DNA of 64,000 nt. Origin: an uncultured Pelagibacteraceae bacterium. GTDB taxonomy: Bacteria > Pseudomonadota > Alphaproteobacteria > Pelagibacterales > Pelagibacteraceae. Positions 45,185-53,651 of the stretch are shown here, one piece after another. The notes below the pieces were generated by a model. The model was not told where the DNA came from. It saw only the letters and a program-made list of their open reading frames with translations, and did not search any database. Where the stretch lies: contig CACEBP010000001.1 of assembly GCA_902557785.1 (NCBI GenBank), positions 22,913 to 86,912 of the forward strand, written 5' to 3'. The stretch's first letter is position 1; every line of letters starts with the position of its first letter. Made by a program: the position numbers and the translations under genes.

Positions 45185-45204
45185 GGTGGAACTTTGGTTC
45201 CACC
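45185..45204 (+). other. Hairpin in the spacer after rubrerythrin
   Basis: Perfect 8-pair inverted repeat GGTGGAAC / GTTCCACC with loop TTTG, 13 bases after the rubrerythrin stop and 20 bases before the next start. No T tract follows (it is followed by A residues), so a simple terminator is unlikely. It may protect the 3' end of a processed rubrerythrin mRNA. Confidence 0.7.
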
Positions 45205-45224
45205 ACAAAAATCAAAGAAATCAA

Positions 45225-46553
45225 ATGTCTAAAGAAGGAAGCACAGAAGCACCCATAAGACACCCAGTAGATTTTAATCATCCAGACTTTTTAGATTCAA
45301 AAAAACTCGATGATGAAATGAGACGTGTGTTTGACATATGTCATGGTTGTCGAAGATGTTTTAATCTTTGTGATTCATTCCCAAAACTCTTTGACATGAT
45401 TGACGAGTCAAAAGATGAAGACGTTGAAAGTCTTAAAAGTGAGCAATTTAAACCAGTTGTGGATGCTTGTACGCTTTGTGACATGTGTTTTATGACGAAA
45501 TGCCCTTATGTACCGCCACATGATTTCAACTTAGACTTTCCACATTTGATGCTTAGGTATAGAACAGCTCAAAGAAAAAATAATGAACTACCCAGAATGC
45601 CTTACCAACTCGCACAATTAGATAGAAATGGTAAAATTGGAGTTTTATTATCAAGTTTTATCAATTGGATTACTAATATTAAAAACACTTTTTTTAGAAA
45701 AATCATGGAAGCTTTTACTAAAATTGATAGGAGAGTTAGATTACCAAAATATAACTCTGAAACATTTACTAATTTCTTCATAAATAATGCTAAAAAAATT
45801 AGTGCCGGAAGATTATTAGATAGAAAGGTTGTGATTTATTCAACTTGTTTTGTAAATTTTAATAAGAAAAATACCGGTGTAGCAGCTCTTAAAGTTCTTA
45901 AAAAAAACGGTGTTGAAGTAGAACATGCATACCCCGGATGTTGTGGGATGCCATTTCTAGAGCAAGCTGATTTACCTAAAGTTGTTAAGCAGGCGAAAGA
46001 AGTTTCAAGAGAACTTTTAAAATGGATTGATAAAGGTTATGAGGTAGTTACCCTTACGGCAAGCTGTGGATTAATGTTAAAGTTTGAGTGGCCTTTATTA
46101 TTACCAGATAATAAAAACATACAAAAATTATCCAAACATGTTTTTGATATTGATGAATATATCGTTGATATCGCAAATAAAGAGGGACTAGCTCCAGGTC
46201 TTGTAGAAATAGATGGAGGTGTAACAGTGCACAATGCATGTCATGCAAGAGCTCAAAACATGGGCATTAAAGCGAGAGATATGTTGAAGAATATTCCGAA
46301 TATTAAAATAGATGTAGTAGAAAGATGCGCAGGTCACGGCGGTACCTTTGGCGTCATGAAAGAAACTCATGATCTTGCTGTTAAAGTTGGAAGACCAACT
46401 GCTAGACAAATTGATAATAAAAAAAATAAATACATGGCATCCGATTGTCCCTTAGCCGGTAAACATTTAAATCAACTTTCAAAGGATACAGAAATCAGAC
46501 ATGATGAGGCATTACATCCTATCGAAATTATGGCTAAGGCGTATAAATTATAA
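45225..46553 (+). CDS. Fe-S oxidoreductase, GlpC/HdrD-like with two 4Fe-4S motifs and two CCG domains
   Basis: From ATG at 45225 the product is 442 residues. N-terminal ferredoxin-like part: Cys39-x2-Cys42-x2-Cys45-x3-Cys49 (CHGCRRCFNLC) and Cys82-x2-Cys85-x2-Cys88-x4-Cys93. The C-terminal half has two cysteine-rich CCG-type domains, with AYPGCCGMPFLEQAD and VERCAGHGGTFG, as in glycerol-3-phosphate dehydrogenase GlpC and heterodisulfide reductase subunits. Substrate is unknown. Cotranscribed with rubrerythrin (spacer 53 bases, hairpin) and DUF3501 (2 bases), so it is a candidate electron-transfer partner. A longer reading from 45186 would run through the hairpin and is rejected. Confidence 0.88.
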   Translation: MSKEGSTEAPIRHPVDFNHPDFLDSKKLDDEMRRVFDICHGCRRCFNLCDSFPKLFDMIDESKDEDVESLKSEQFKPVVDACTLCDMCFMTKCPYVPPHDFNLDFPHLMLRYRTAQRKNNELPRMPYQLAQLDRNGKIGVLLSSFINWITNIKNTFFRKIMEAFTKIDRRVRLPKYNSETFTNFFINNAKKISAGRLLDRKVVIYSTCFVNFNKKNTGVAALKVLKKNGVEVEHAYPGCCGMPFLEQADLPKVVKQAKEVSRELLKWIDKGYEVVTLTASCGLMLKFEWPLLLPDNKNIQKLSKHVFDIDEYIVDIANKEGLAPGLVEIDGGVTVHNACHARAQNMGIKARDMLKNIPNIKIDVVERCAGHGGTFGVMKETHDLAVKVGRPTARQIDNKKNKYMASDCPLAGKHLNQLSKDTEIRHDEALHPIEIMAKAYKL

Positions 46554-46555
46554 TT

Positions 46556-47149
46556 ATGAATAAACAAATCAGAGAAGTAACAAAAGAGGATCTTATACCA
46601 GCAGAGGAATATGCAAAAAATAGAAAAGCTTATAGAAAAAAAATAGTTTCTTACAAAAAAGATAGAAGAGTTTCGTTAGGACCATATGCAAATTTTTATT
46701 TTGAGTCTTATGAAACTATGAGAGCTCAAATTCAAGAGATGTTACATATCGAGAAGGGCGGTGATGAACAGTTGAAAGATGAATTAGCTGCCTACAATCC
46801 GCTAATACCAAAAGGAAAAGAACTAGTAGCTACATTGATGTTTGAAATAGACAACCCTTTAAGCAGAGCTGAATTTTTAAATAAAGTTGGTGGAATCGAG
46901 GAAAAAATATTTTTAAAAATTGGAGGTGAGAAAATAAAATCAATACCCGAGCAAGATGTAGATCGTACCTCCGCTGAAGGAAAAGCCTCATCAGTTCAAT
47001 TTGTTCATTTTGAATTTAGTGATAGTCAGATAGAGAAATTTAAGGATCAATCAAATGAAGTAATCATTGGAATTGATCACGAATTGTACGCACATACTTC
47101 AAAATTAACTGATGCTAATAAAAAAGCTTTAGCTTTAGATTTTGGCTAA
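46556..47149 (+). CDS. DUF3501-family protein
   Basis: Soluble protein of 197 residues without signal or membrane segments and with no Cys; function unknown. Recognisable segments are KEDLIPAEEYAKNRKAYRKKI, VSLGPYANFYFESYETMRAQIQEML and LVATLMFEIDNPLSRAEFL. It is highly charged. It begins 2 bases after the Fe-S oxidoreductase gene; rubrerythrin, Fe-S oxidoreductase and DUF3501 appear to form one unit. It overlaps the convergent SH3-domain gene by 4 bases. Confidence 0.82.
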   Translation: MNKQIREVTKEDLIPAEEYAKNRKAYRKKIVSYKKDRRVSLGPYANFYFESYETMRAQIQEMLHIEKGGDEQLKDELAAYNPLIPKGKELVATLMFEIDNPLSRAEFLNKVGGIEEKIFLKIGGEKIKSIPEQDVDRTSAEGKASSVQFVHFEFSDSQIEKFKDQSNEVIIGIDHELYAHTSKLTDANKKALALDFG

Positions 47150-47586
47150 AGCAAGCCCCAAAGACCTTTTTTTTGTAACCATCCTTTAAATTTTCCTGAT
47201 TTAATTTTGCACCATTCACCTTTGCACTTATTTATTTTTACGAGTCTTCCTTTTTTGAGTATCGCTATTGGGTTAGAGTAGATTGTTGTATTACTAAATA
47301 AAACCAAATTATCATCTATAGTGATAGCTGCCTTTTTTTTTGATAGCTGAGAAATATGTATCCACCCAGAATTATTTTCATGATCTCTTATTTTTCTAAA
47401 ATTATCCGATTTATCCTGAATAAGAACAGGTAAAAACTTTTTTTTATAAAATATTTTTATAGGATAATCAAAAGAAGGACCTTGGCGCAAATTTACTTTA
47501 TCATTTCTCAGTGTAAGAAAATATTCATCCCTAGAATGAAGAATTTCATATGGTAATAATAAAAAAAAAATTATAATTAAAGGCAT
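47146..47586 (-). CDS. Exported bacterial-SH3-domain protein
   Basis: 146 residues. An N-terminal hydrophobic stretch (PLIIIFFLLLPYEIL) acts as a signal or anchor. Two SH3-like repeats follow: LRNDKVNLRQGPSFDYPIKIFYKKKF with the N-L-R-x-G-P signature, and a second around LKKGRLVKINKCKGEWCKIKSGKFKGWLQK. Such proteins bind peptidoglycan or partner proteins. The start lies 10 bases inside the MoeB/ThiF gene. Role unknown. Confidence 0.8.
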   Translation of the reverse strand: MPLIIIFFLLLPYEILHSRDEYFLTLRNDKVNLRQGPSFDYPIKIFYKKKFLPVLIQDKSDNFRKIRDHENNSGWIHISQLSKKKAAITIDDNLVLFSNTTIYSNPIAILKKGRLVKINKCKGEWCKIKSGKFKGWLQKKGLWGLL

Positions 47587-48323
47587 TTATTAGAACAATT
47601 TGAATTTTTGCTAATTTTTATTTTTCTTAACGACATAGTTAAAGAATTGAAAACTAATATATTGTTATTTAGATCATCTTTTAAACCTAGAACTGTCTTT
47701 AAAACTTCATTTGCTTGAAATGCTCCAATTATACCTGCTACTGGAGCAAATATTCCTTCCCTTTCACAATTATTTTCTTCCAAAGGTAGATCAGGCATAA
47801 AACATCTTAAGCAGGGTCCTTTTTCTTTGAAATTATACTTGAATAGGTGGCCGTCAAATTTACTAATAGCAGCTGAAATAAGAATTTTTTTACTCTTCTT
47901 GCAAAAATCATTTATCAAATATCTAGTATTAAAGTTATCAGTTCCGTCACAAATAATATCAAAATTTTTTATAACTGAATAAATATTTTTTTTTGAAATT
48001 TTAATTCTAAAAGTTTTAATCTTTATCTTCCTATAAATTTTACTGATTTTCGATTTCGCTTGATTAACTTTAAATTTACCAACATCTGAGGTGTTAAATA
48101 AAATCTGTCTATTTAAGTTACTTAATTCTACTTTGTCGAAGTCAACTATCCCTATGTTACATACGCCTGATGAAGCAAGATAAGTAAGAAGAGGACAGCC
48201 TAAGCCGCCCATTCCAATAATCAAAACTTTTGCATTCTTAATTTTTTTTTGACCAGAAAATCCAATTTTTTTTAAAATAATTTGTTTTTCAAATCTTTTA
48301 TAATCTTTTATATCAAGTTTCAT
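47577..48323 (-). CDS. MoeB/ThiF-family adenylyltransferase (E1-like)
   Basis: Ubiquitin-like-protein activating enzyme that adenylates the C-terminus of a sulfur-carrier protein (MoaD or ThiS). The 248 residues have the P-loop-like GMGGLGCP at 37-44, DFDKVELSNLNRQILF, DGTDNFNTRYLIN with the catalytic region, and two CxxC zinc pairs (CLRC near 170 and C-x-x-x-C near the end). The partner cannot be told from sequence. Follows dut by 3 bases. Confidence 0.9.
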   Translation of the reverse strand: MKLDIKDYKRFEKQIILKKIGFSGQKKIKNAKVLIIGMGGLGCPLLTYLASSGVCNIGIVDFDKVELSNLNRQILFNTSDVGKFKVNQAKSKISKIYRKIKIKTFRIKISKKNIYSVIKNFDIICDGTDNFNTRYLINDFCKKSKKILISAAISKFDGHLFKYNFKEKGPCLRCFMPDLPLEENNCEREGIFAPVAGIIGAFQANEVLKTVLGLKDDLNNNILVFNSLTMSLRKIKISKNSNCSNKCL

Positions 48324-48326
48324 AAA

Positions 48327-48767
48327 TTATTTTAATCCAGTAGAACCGAATCCCCCCGAACCTCTTTTAGTATCTTCAAGAGTCCTCACTTCTTTTAATT
48401 TGGCTTTTACTACTGGACATAAAACCATTTGAGCTATTCTAAGACCATTTTCTACCATAAAACTTTTATCACCAAGATTTATTAAAATTACTTTTAGTTC
48501 TCCTCTATAATCTTCATCAATTGTGCCAGGAGTATTTAATACACTTATTTGATTTTTAGCAGCCAAACCAGATCTTGGTCTAATTTGTATTTCAAAATTT
48601 TTTGGTATTGCAACGACCAAACCAGTTGGAATTATCTCAGATTTGCCAGGTTTAATCTCAATATTTTTATCTATAAATGCTGCTAAATCTAACCCCGAAG
48701 ATCCATCAGTTTCATATTTTGGTAAAGTAACTTCTTTAGATAACCTTTTAATTAATATTTCTGTCAT
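48327..48767 (-). CDS. dut: dUTP diphosphatase
   Basis: Trimeric dUTPase that keeps uracil out of DNA. 146 residues from ATG at 48767 (the TTG at 48770 would add one). Motifs: SSGLDLAA, RPRSGLAAKN, GTIDEDYRGELKVILIN, GLRIAQMV and the C-terminal arm RGSGGFGSTG, all five dUTPase motifs. Overlaps coaBC by 20 bases. Confidence 0.97.
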   Translation of the reverse strand: MTEILIKRLSKEVTLPKYETDGSSGLDLAAFIDKNIEIKPGKSEIIPTGLVVAIPKNFEIQIRPRSGLAAKNQISVLNTPGTIDEDYRGELKVILINLGDKSFMVENGLRIAQMVLCPVVKAKLKEVRTLEDTKRGSGGFGSTGLK

Positions 48768-49974
48768 CAATTAATTTGTCCAATAAAATTTGAGCAATTC
48801 TATTAGCGATAAAACTTTTTTTGTTTTTTGGTATTATTTTTACATTTCCTTTTTGATCTATAACTGAAACTTTATTGAAGTCGGAATTAAAACCAATATC
48901 TTTTTTAGAAACATCATTAGCAAAAATCAGATCACAATTTTTACTTTTCATTTTTATTGTAGAATTTTTAACAACATTTTTAGTTTCTGCAGAAAAACCA
49001 GCAACTATTTTGGGTCTACTTCTATTATTTTTTGATAAAAAATTCAAAATATCATTATTTTTGATGAAACTTATTGTTTTGAAATTTAATTTATCTTTTT
49101 TAATTTTATTTTTACTTTTTTCAGCAGGCTTAAAATCAGTTACTGCCGCTGTACACACAGCTAAATCTACAGGCAAAGTTTTTTTTACTTCATTTAACAT
49201 TTCATCGGCTGATATTATTTTTTTTACCTTTATACCTTTTGGGAAAGATATTTTAGAGGGCCCTGTTATTAATGTTGTTTTAATTCCTAGTTTATTAAGA
49301 GCTACAGCAATTTCATAACCCTGTTTTCCACTTGATTCATTAGAAATATATCTTATTGGATCGATATATTCTCGTGTAGGTCCTGCAGTCACTAAGGCTT
49401 TAAGGTTTTTCCCCTTAACAAGATTTTTTTTGTCAAAGTAATTTTTTAAATATGCTAAAATTTGTCTTGGACTTGACATTTTACCCTCACCAAACTCTCC
49501 ACACGCCATTTCACCTTTCTCAGGTCCTAAAAATAGATATCCAAAGTCCTGTAAAATTTTAAGATTTGATTGAGTAGCTTTATGCAACCACATTCTGACA
49601 TTCATAGCTGGCACTAAAAGAATTTCTTTATCTGAAGCTAACAAAACAGTAGTAGCTAAGTCTTCAGCTTTTCCTATTGTAAGTTTACTCATGAAGTTAG
49701 CTGTAGTAGGCATCACTAAAATGATATCAGCCCATCTAGAAAGTGCTATGTGATCTATTTCTGCTTCTGACTCACTATCAAACATGTTCTCAAATGTTTT
49801 TGACTTAGTTAAAGTTGATAAGGATAAAGGAGTAACGAATTCTCTCCCACTTTTCGTAAGAATAGTTTTTACATCTACATCATTTTTTTTAAGTAACCTA
49901 ATTAGATCAAGCGATTTATAGGCGGCTATACCACCTCCAACGATTATCAAAATTTTTTTATTTTTTAAAGTCAT
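48748..49974 (-). CDS. coaBC: CoaBC, phosphopantothenoylcysteine synthetase/decarboxylase
   Basis: Bifunctional enzyme of coenzyme A synthesis, 408 residues. N-terminal CoaC flavoprotein: IIVGGGIAAYKSLDLI, substrate site PAMNVRMW, and the catalytic Cys loop MACGEFGEGKMSSP. C-terminal CoaB: VTAGPTREYIDPIRYISNESSGKQGYEIA, with the CTP and Lys site at KDKLNFKTI. Spaced 9 bases from ubiB, in the conserved dut-coaBC-ubiB-ubiE order. Confidence 0.97.
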   Translation of the reverse strand: MTLKNKKILIIVGGGIAAYKSLDLIRLLKKNDVDVKTILTKSGREFVTPLSLSTLTKSKTFENMFDSESEAEIDHIALSRWADIILVMPTTANFMSKLTIGKAEDLATTVLLASDKEILLVPAMNVRMWLHKATQSNLKILQDFGYLFLGPEKGEMACGEFGEGKMSSPRQILAYLKNYFDKKNLVKGKNLKALVTAGPTREYIDPIRYISNESSGKQGYEIAVALNKLGIKTTLITGPSKISFPKGIKVKKIISADEMLNEVKKTLPVDLAVCTAAVTDFKPAEKSKNKIKKDKLNFKTISFIKNNDILNFLSKNNRSRPKIVAGFSAETKNVVKNSTIKMKSKNCDLIFANDVSKKDIGFNSDFNKVSVIDQKGNVKIIPKNKKSFIANRIAQILLDKLIDDRNIN

Positions 49975-49983
49975 AATCCTAGA

Positions 49984-51543
49984 TTAAAATACTAACAAGA
50001 AGACAATTACAATACCAAAAAAACTTATTACGACATTATTCCTAAAATTTTTTAATTTCATTTGTTCCATTTCTAAGTTTTTATTCTTGATACCTAAATT
50101 TAATTTTCCTTCAGCTACAAGTTTTAAAGCATATTCTGCTTTATCCATCAAACCAGGGAAATCCGGTATTCTTTTTATTATTTCAGCAGATGTATTTAAA
50201 GCCGTATCAATTGTTGATTTAGGACTTTTTAGGTTTTTTAGCCAATCTTCCAAAACAGGTTTAGACACCTCCCAAATATTTGTCTCTGGGTACAATTTTC
50301 TTGCTACACCCTCCACCACGACCATTGTTTTCTGCAGCAGCAATAATGGAGTTTGTGTAGCCATATTAAATTTTTCTGTTATCTCAAACAACTGAGCTAG
50401 TAAATTTCCACCGGAAATATCTTTTATAGATTGGCCAAATATTGGTTCACCTACAGACCGTAATGCTTGAGCAAATTCATCTTTGGACGCATTTTGAGGA
50501 ACTAATCCAGCTTGAAAATGAACTTCTGCTACTTTGACATAATCCCTTTGTATAAACCCATATAAAATTTCAGCTAAGAACTTCCTGTTATTTTTATTTA
50601 GTCTACCCATAATTCCAAAATCAACTGGAACAATATTGCCTTTTGGATCTACAAACAAATTACCTTGGTGCATGTCACCGTGGAAAAAACCATCTCTAAC
50701 AGCTTGTTTTAAAAAATGTTGAATTAGATTTTCGGCTAAATGTTTTAAGTTTATACCCTGTTTTTCTAATTTTTCCTGTTCTCTAATTGAAACACCATTT
50801 ACTTTATCTAAAGTAAGTATTTTTTTTGTTGTGTAATTCCAATAAATTTTTGGAACATTAAATCCTTTATCTAGTTTAGTATTTTCATATAACTCGTTAG
50901 CAGCAGCAGCCTCAAATCTTAGATCCATTTCGATATTGGTAATTTCTCTTAAAAGGTGAACTACTTCTACAAGTTTCAATCTCTTAGCTTTTGAAATTGT
51001 GTTTTCAACAATATATGCAAACAACATCAGAGCATCCAATTCCTCATTAAATAATTTTTCAATATCCGGTCGTAAAATTTTTATTGCTACTTGTTTTTCT
51101 TGATTTTCATTTTTAATTTTAGCGAAATGAACTTGAGCAATTGAGGCGGCTGCAATTGGTTCGCCTATTTCAATTATATTTTGGTATTGTTTCTCACCTA
51201 TTTCTTTTTTAATAACTTTTTTTGCCTCATAAAGCTCAAAAGCTGGAACTTTATCCTGAAGTTTTTCCAAATCTCTTGCCATATCTTCACCAATTATGTC
51301 TGGTCGAGTAGCTAAAAATTGTCCAAGTTTAATAAATGTAGTACCCATACCTTGAAGCGCATCACATAAGTTTTGACCTGGGTTATTATTTTGTAAACGA
51401 GTATTTTTTGAACCAATAGAAATCAAACTAAAAAATAAATTAATAGATATTGGTATTTGATACACTTGATTTATTGTGTCAATCGCGCCCGAGGTAGACA
51501 GTTTCCTTGCAATTTGTAATAGCTTAAATACTCTTTTTAACAT
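49984..51543 (-). CDS. ubiB: UbiB, ABC1-kinase-like ubiquinone synthesis factor
   Basis: Atypical kinase required for ubiquinone biosynthesis at the inner membrane. The 519 residues have the family-specific KxGQ motif in TTFIKLGQFLATRPDII, ATP-site Ala/Lys (VAIKILRPD), catalytic FFHGDMHQGNLFVDPKGN and metal VDFGIMG, and a C-terminal membrane helix (about 500-519). Directly adjacent to ubiE. Confidence 0.95.
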   Translation of the reverse strand: MLKRVFKLLQIARKLSTSGAIDTINQVYQIPISINLFFSLISIGSKNTRLQNNNPGQNLCDALQGMGTTFIKLGQFLATRPDIIGEDMARDLEKLQDKVPAFELYEAKKVIKKEIGEKQYQNIIEIGEPIAAASIAQVHFAKIKNENQEKQVAIKILRPDIEKLFNEELDALMLFAYIVENTISKAKRLKLVEVVHLLREITNIEMDLRFEAAAANELYENTKLDKGFNVPKIYWNYTTKKILTLDKVNGVSIREQEKLEKQGINLKHLAENLIQHFLKQAVRDGFFHGDMHQGNLFVDPKGNIVPVDFGIMGRLNKNNRKFLAEILYGFIQRDYVKVAEVHFQAGLVPQNASKDEFAQALRSVGEPIFGQSIKDISGGNLLAQLFEITEKFNMATQTPLLLLQKTMVVVEGVARKLYPETNIWEVSKPVLEDWLKNLKSPKSTIDTALNTSAEIIKRIPDFPGLMDKAEYALKLVAEGKLNLGIKNKNLEMEQMKLKNFRNNVVISFFGIVIVFLLVF

Positions 51544-52248
51544 TTAAATTTTCCACCCGGAATGTATAGCTGAGATACCGTTAGAGAGATTTCTATATTC
51601 TACATCAGTAAACCCATTTTTAGTTATTAGTTCCAAAAGCTGTTCTTGATTGTAAAAAGTGTCTATACTGCTTATTAAATATTCATAAGGCTTCGATGAT
51701 CCCACAATATATTTTCCTAAGGTAGGTATAGCCTTTGAATAATTTTTATATAAAAAATTTAATATTTCATTATCTATTTTTGAAAATTCCAAACACATAA
51801 AACGACCACCTGGTTTTAAAACTCTATATGCCTCTTTAAGAGATTTGTTAATATCAGAAACATTTCGTATACCATAGCTAATTGAATAAAAGTCGTACAT
51901 ATTATCTTCAATAGGCAAAGTTTCAGCACTAGACTTGATCCATTTAATATTCTTAAAATTTATAAGATTGGCTTTTCCCTTATTTAACATATCTTCATTT
52001 GGTTCTATACAAGTGACCGTTGATAAATTCTTACTTCGTAAAGAAAATAGTTTTGCTATATCTCCAGTGCCTGATGCGACATCAATCAATGAGGAATTAT
52101 AAGAGGGATTCATCCAGTCAATGAATTTGTCTTTCCAAATACGATGTATACCCAGAGACATAACATCATTCATCAAATCGTATTTATTGTACACTTGCGA
52201 AAATACAGAATTGACTAATTTTGCTTTATCTAGAATAGTATTTTTCAT
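51544..52248 (-). CDS. ubiE: UbiE/MenG, demethylubiquinone C-methyltransferase
   Basis: SAM-dependent methyltransferase of ubiquinone synthesis. The 234 residues have the glycine loop LIDVASGTGDIAKLF, YDLMNDVMSLGIHRIWKDKF near the start and YSISYGIRNVSDINKSLKEAYRVLKPGG, the UbiE signatures. 11 bases separate its start from the divergent mutM start, a very tight divergent promoter. Confidence 0.96.
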   Translation of the reverse strand: MKNTILDKAKLVNSVFSQVYNKYDLMNDVMSLGIHRIWKDKFIDWMNPSYNSSLIDVASGTGDIAKLFSLRSKNLSTVTCIEPNEDMLNKGKANLINFKNIKWIKSSAETLPIEDNMYDFYSISYGIRNVSDINKSLKEAYRVLKPGGRFMCLEFSKIDNEILNFLYKNYSKAIPTLGKYIVGSSKPYEYLISSIDTFYNQEQLLELITKNGFTDVEYRNLSNGISAIHSGWKI

Positions 52249-52259
52249 ATTTTAATTAT

Positions 52260-53129
52260 ATGCCAGAATTGCCGGAAGTTGAAGTTGTTAAAAGGTCTTT
52301 AATCAGCAAAACACAAAATTTAATTGTAAAAGCAGTTAAAATAAATGATGGAAGATTAAGATATAAAATTAATAGAAATAAAATCAAAAAAATAATTGGG
52401 TTAAAGTTTAAAAAAATTTCTAGACGATCAAAATATTTACTATTTTTCTTTAATAAAGGTACTGTAATGTTGGTGCATTTAGGCATGACTGGAAAATTTT
52501 TTTTTGTTAACAGCAGAAAGACAAAATACAAAACAAGTTTTTATTATAATATAAATGAAGATAAAGATAAAAAACACGATCACATAATCTTCGATTTATC
52601 GAGTAATCAGAAACTAATTTATAATGATGTAAGAAAATTTGGCTTTATCAAGATTATTAAACAAGTAAATTTAGACCAAAATGTTCATTTGAAACATTTA
52701 GGACCAGAACCGTTAGGTACCAAATTTAACATTGAATATTTTAAAAATTATATAAAAGGAAAAGAAAGGACTATAAAAGATTTGTTGATGGATCAAAAAT
52801 TTATATCAGGACTTGGCAACATATATGTAAATGAAATTCTATTTTTTAGCAGGATTAATCCTTTAAAAAAAATTAAAAAACTTAAGAATATTGAGATCGA
52901 AAATATTATAAGAATTTGTAAAAATATTATTTCTAAAGCTATTAAACTTGGTGGTTCATCTATAAAAAATTTTTCTAGCAGTAGTGGAAAAAAAGGTTTA
53001 TTTCAGCAACATTTCAGTGTTTATGGAAAAAATGGAGAAAATTGCCCAAATGTCAAGTGCAAAGGTAAGATAAAAAAAATTGTAATATCTAATCGAGCAT
53101 CATTTTTTTGTAAAAAATGTCAAAAATAA
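52260..53129 (+). CDS. mutM: Formamidopyrimidine-DNA glycosylase (MutM/Fpg)
   Basis: Repairs 8-oxoguanine and formamidopyrimidines. The 289 residues start MPELPEVEVVKRSL with catalytic Pro1 and Glu2 (after Met removal), MLVHLGMTGKFFF with the conserved Lys, H2TH region FISGLGNIYVNEILFFSRINP, and a C-terminal zinc finger Cys-x4-Cys ... Cys-x2-Cys (residues about 265-288). Fully intact. Confidence 0.98.
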   Translation: MPELPEVEVVKRSLISKTQNLIVKAVKINDGRLRYKINRNKIKKIIGLKFKKISRRSKYLLFFFNKGTVMLVHLGMTGKFFFVNSRKTKYKTSFYYNINEDKDKKHDHIIFDLSSNQKLIYNDVRKFGFIKIIKQVNLDQNVHLKHLGPEPLGTKFNIEYFKNYIKGKERTIKDLLMDQKFISGLGNIYVNEILFFSRINPLKKIKKLKNIEIENIIRICKNIISKAIKLGGSSIKNFSSSSGKKGLFQQHFSVYGKNGENCPNVKCKGKIKKIVISNRASFFCKKCQK

Positions 53130-53173
53130 TAAAGTTGACCGTATTTAAATGCACATATATATAATCCTAAAAA

Positions 53174-53431
53174 ATGCCAAATACTAAATCAGCGATTAGA
53201 AGAGTAAGAAGGGTAAAAAAACAAACCCAAGTTAATAGAATTCGAAAAAGTAAGTACAAAAACGCCGTAAAAGAAATGGAGCAACTTATTAAAGCTAAAG
53301 ATAAGGAAAAAGCGAAAAAATATTTTTCAAAATTTCAATCTATTCTAATGCAGGTTGCTAAAACTGGTATTATTGAAAAAAATACAGCTTCAAGAAAAAT
53401 TTCGAAAATTTCAAAAAAAATTTCCTCTTAA
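53174..53431 (+). CDS. rpsT: Ribosomal protein S20
   Basis: Small-subunit assembly protein of 85 residues: MPNTKSAIRRVRRVKKQTQVN start, then a basic three-helix protein with FQSILMQVAKTGIIEKNTASRKISKI. Very Lys-rich, as expected. Sits between mutM and dnaA, in the usual alphaproteobacterial order. Confidence 0.96.
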   Translation: MPNTKSAIRRVRRVKKQTQVNRIRKSKYKNAVKEMEQLIKAKDKEKAKKYFSKFQSILMQVAKTGIIEKNTASRKISKISKKISS

Positions 53432-53651
53432 TAATCAATTTAGAGTTGATAGTACAAAAAAAAACTAATCTATATTTAGTATTCCCTAACAAAATGTAGG
53501 AAGTTAAATCAAAGAGTTGAAATTTTTTTTTGATTCTATCTGAACGATAATTTTACAACCAATTTATAATTTTATTTTTGATTACAACCTGCACTTAGTT
53601 GCAAATAATTTGCAAAAGTCGTTAAAAGGAATTTCTTTAAGAAATTTCTAC
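53432..53651. promoter_or_regulatory. dnaA upstream region
   Basis: The longest non-coding stretch, about 220 bases. It contains a perfect -10-like TATAAT at 53565-53570 (no good -35), a perfect 17-base palindrome TTGCAAATAATTTGCAA at 53599-53615, and a 7-pair hairpin (AATTTCT / AGAAATT, 53630-53646) between an AAAAGGA Shine-Dalgarno-like element (53624-53630) and the dnaA ATG. I found no cluster of TTATCCACA-type DnaA boxes, so I do not call an origin here. Confidence 0.55.
53599..53615. promoter_or_regulatory. Perfect 17-bp palindrome before dnaA
   Basis: TTGCAAAT-A-ATTTGCAA, 8-base arms around one base. If the TATAAT at 53565 is used, it lies just downstream of the start of transcription and could be an operator or an RNA hairpin in the leader. 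No regulator can be named from the sequence. Confidence 0.6.

Noticed and set aside
45186..45224. Upstream start of the Fe-S oxidoreductase at 45186
   Set aside because: It would translate through the spacer hairpin and adds no conserved residues; ATG at 45225 fits the protein.
53610..53651. TTG start of dnaA at 53610
   Set aside because: It lies within the 17-base palindrome, has no ribosome-binding site at the right distance and adds 14 non-conserved residues.
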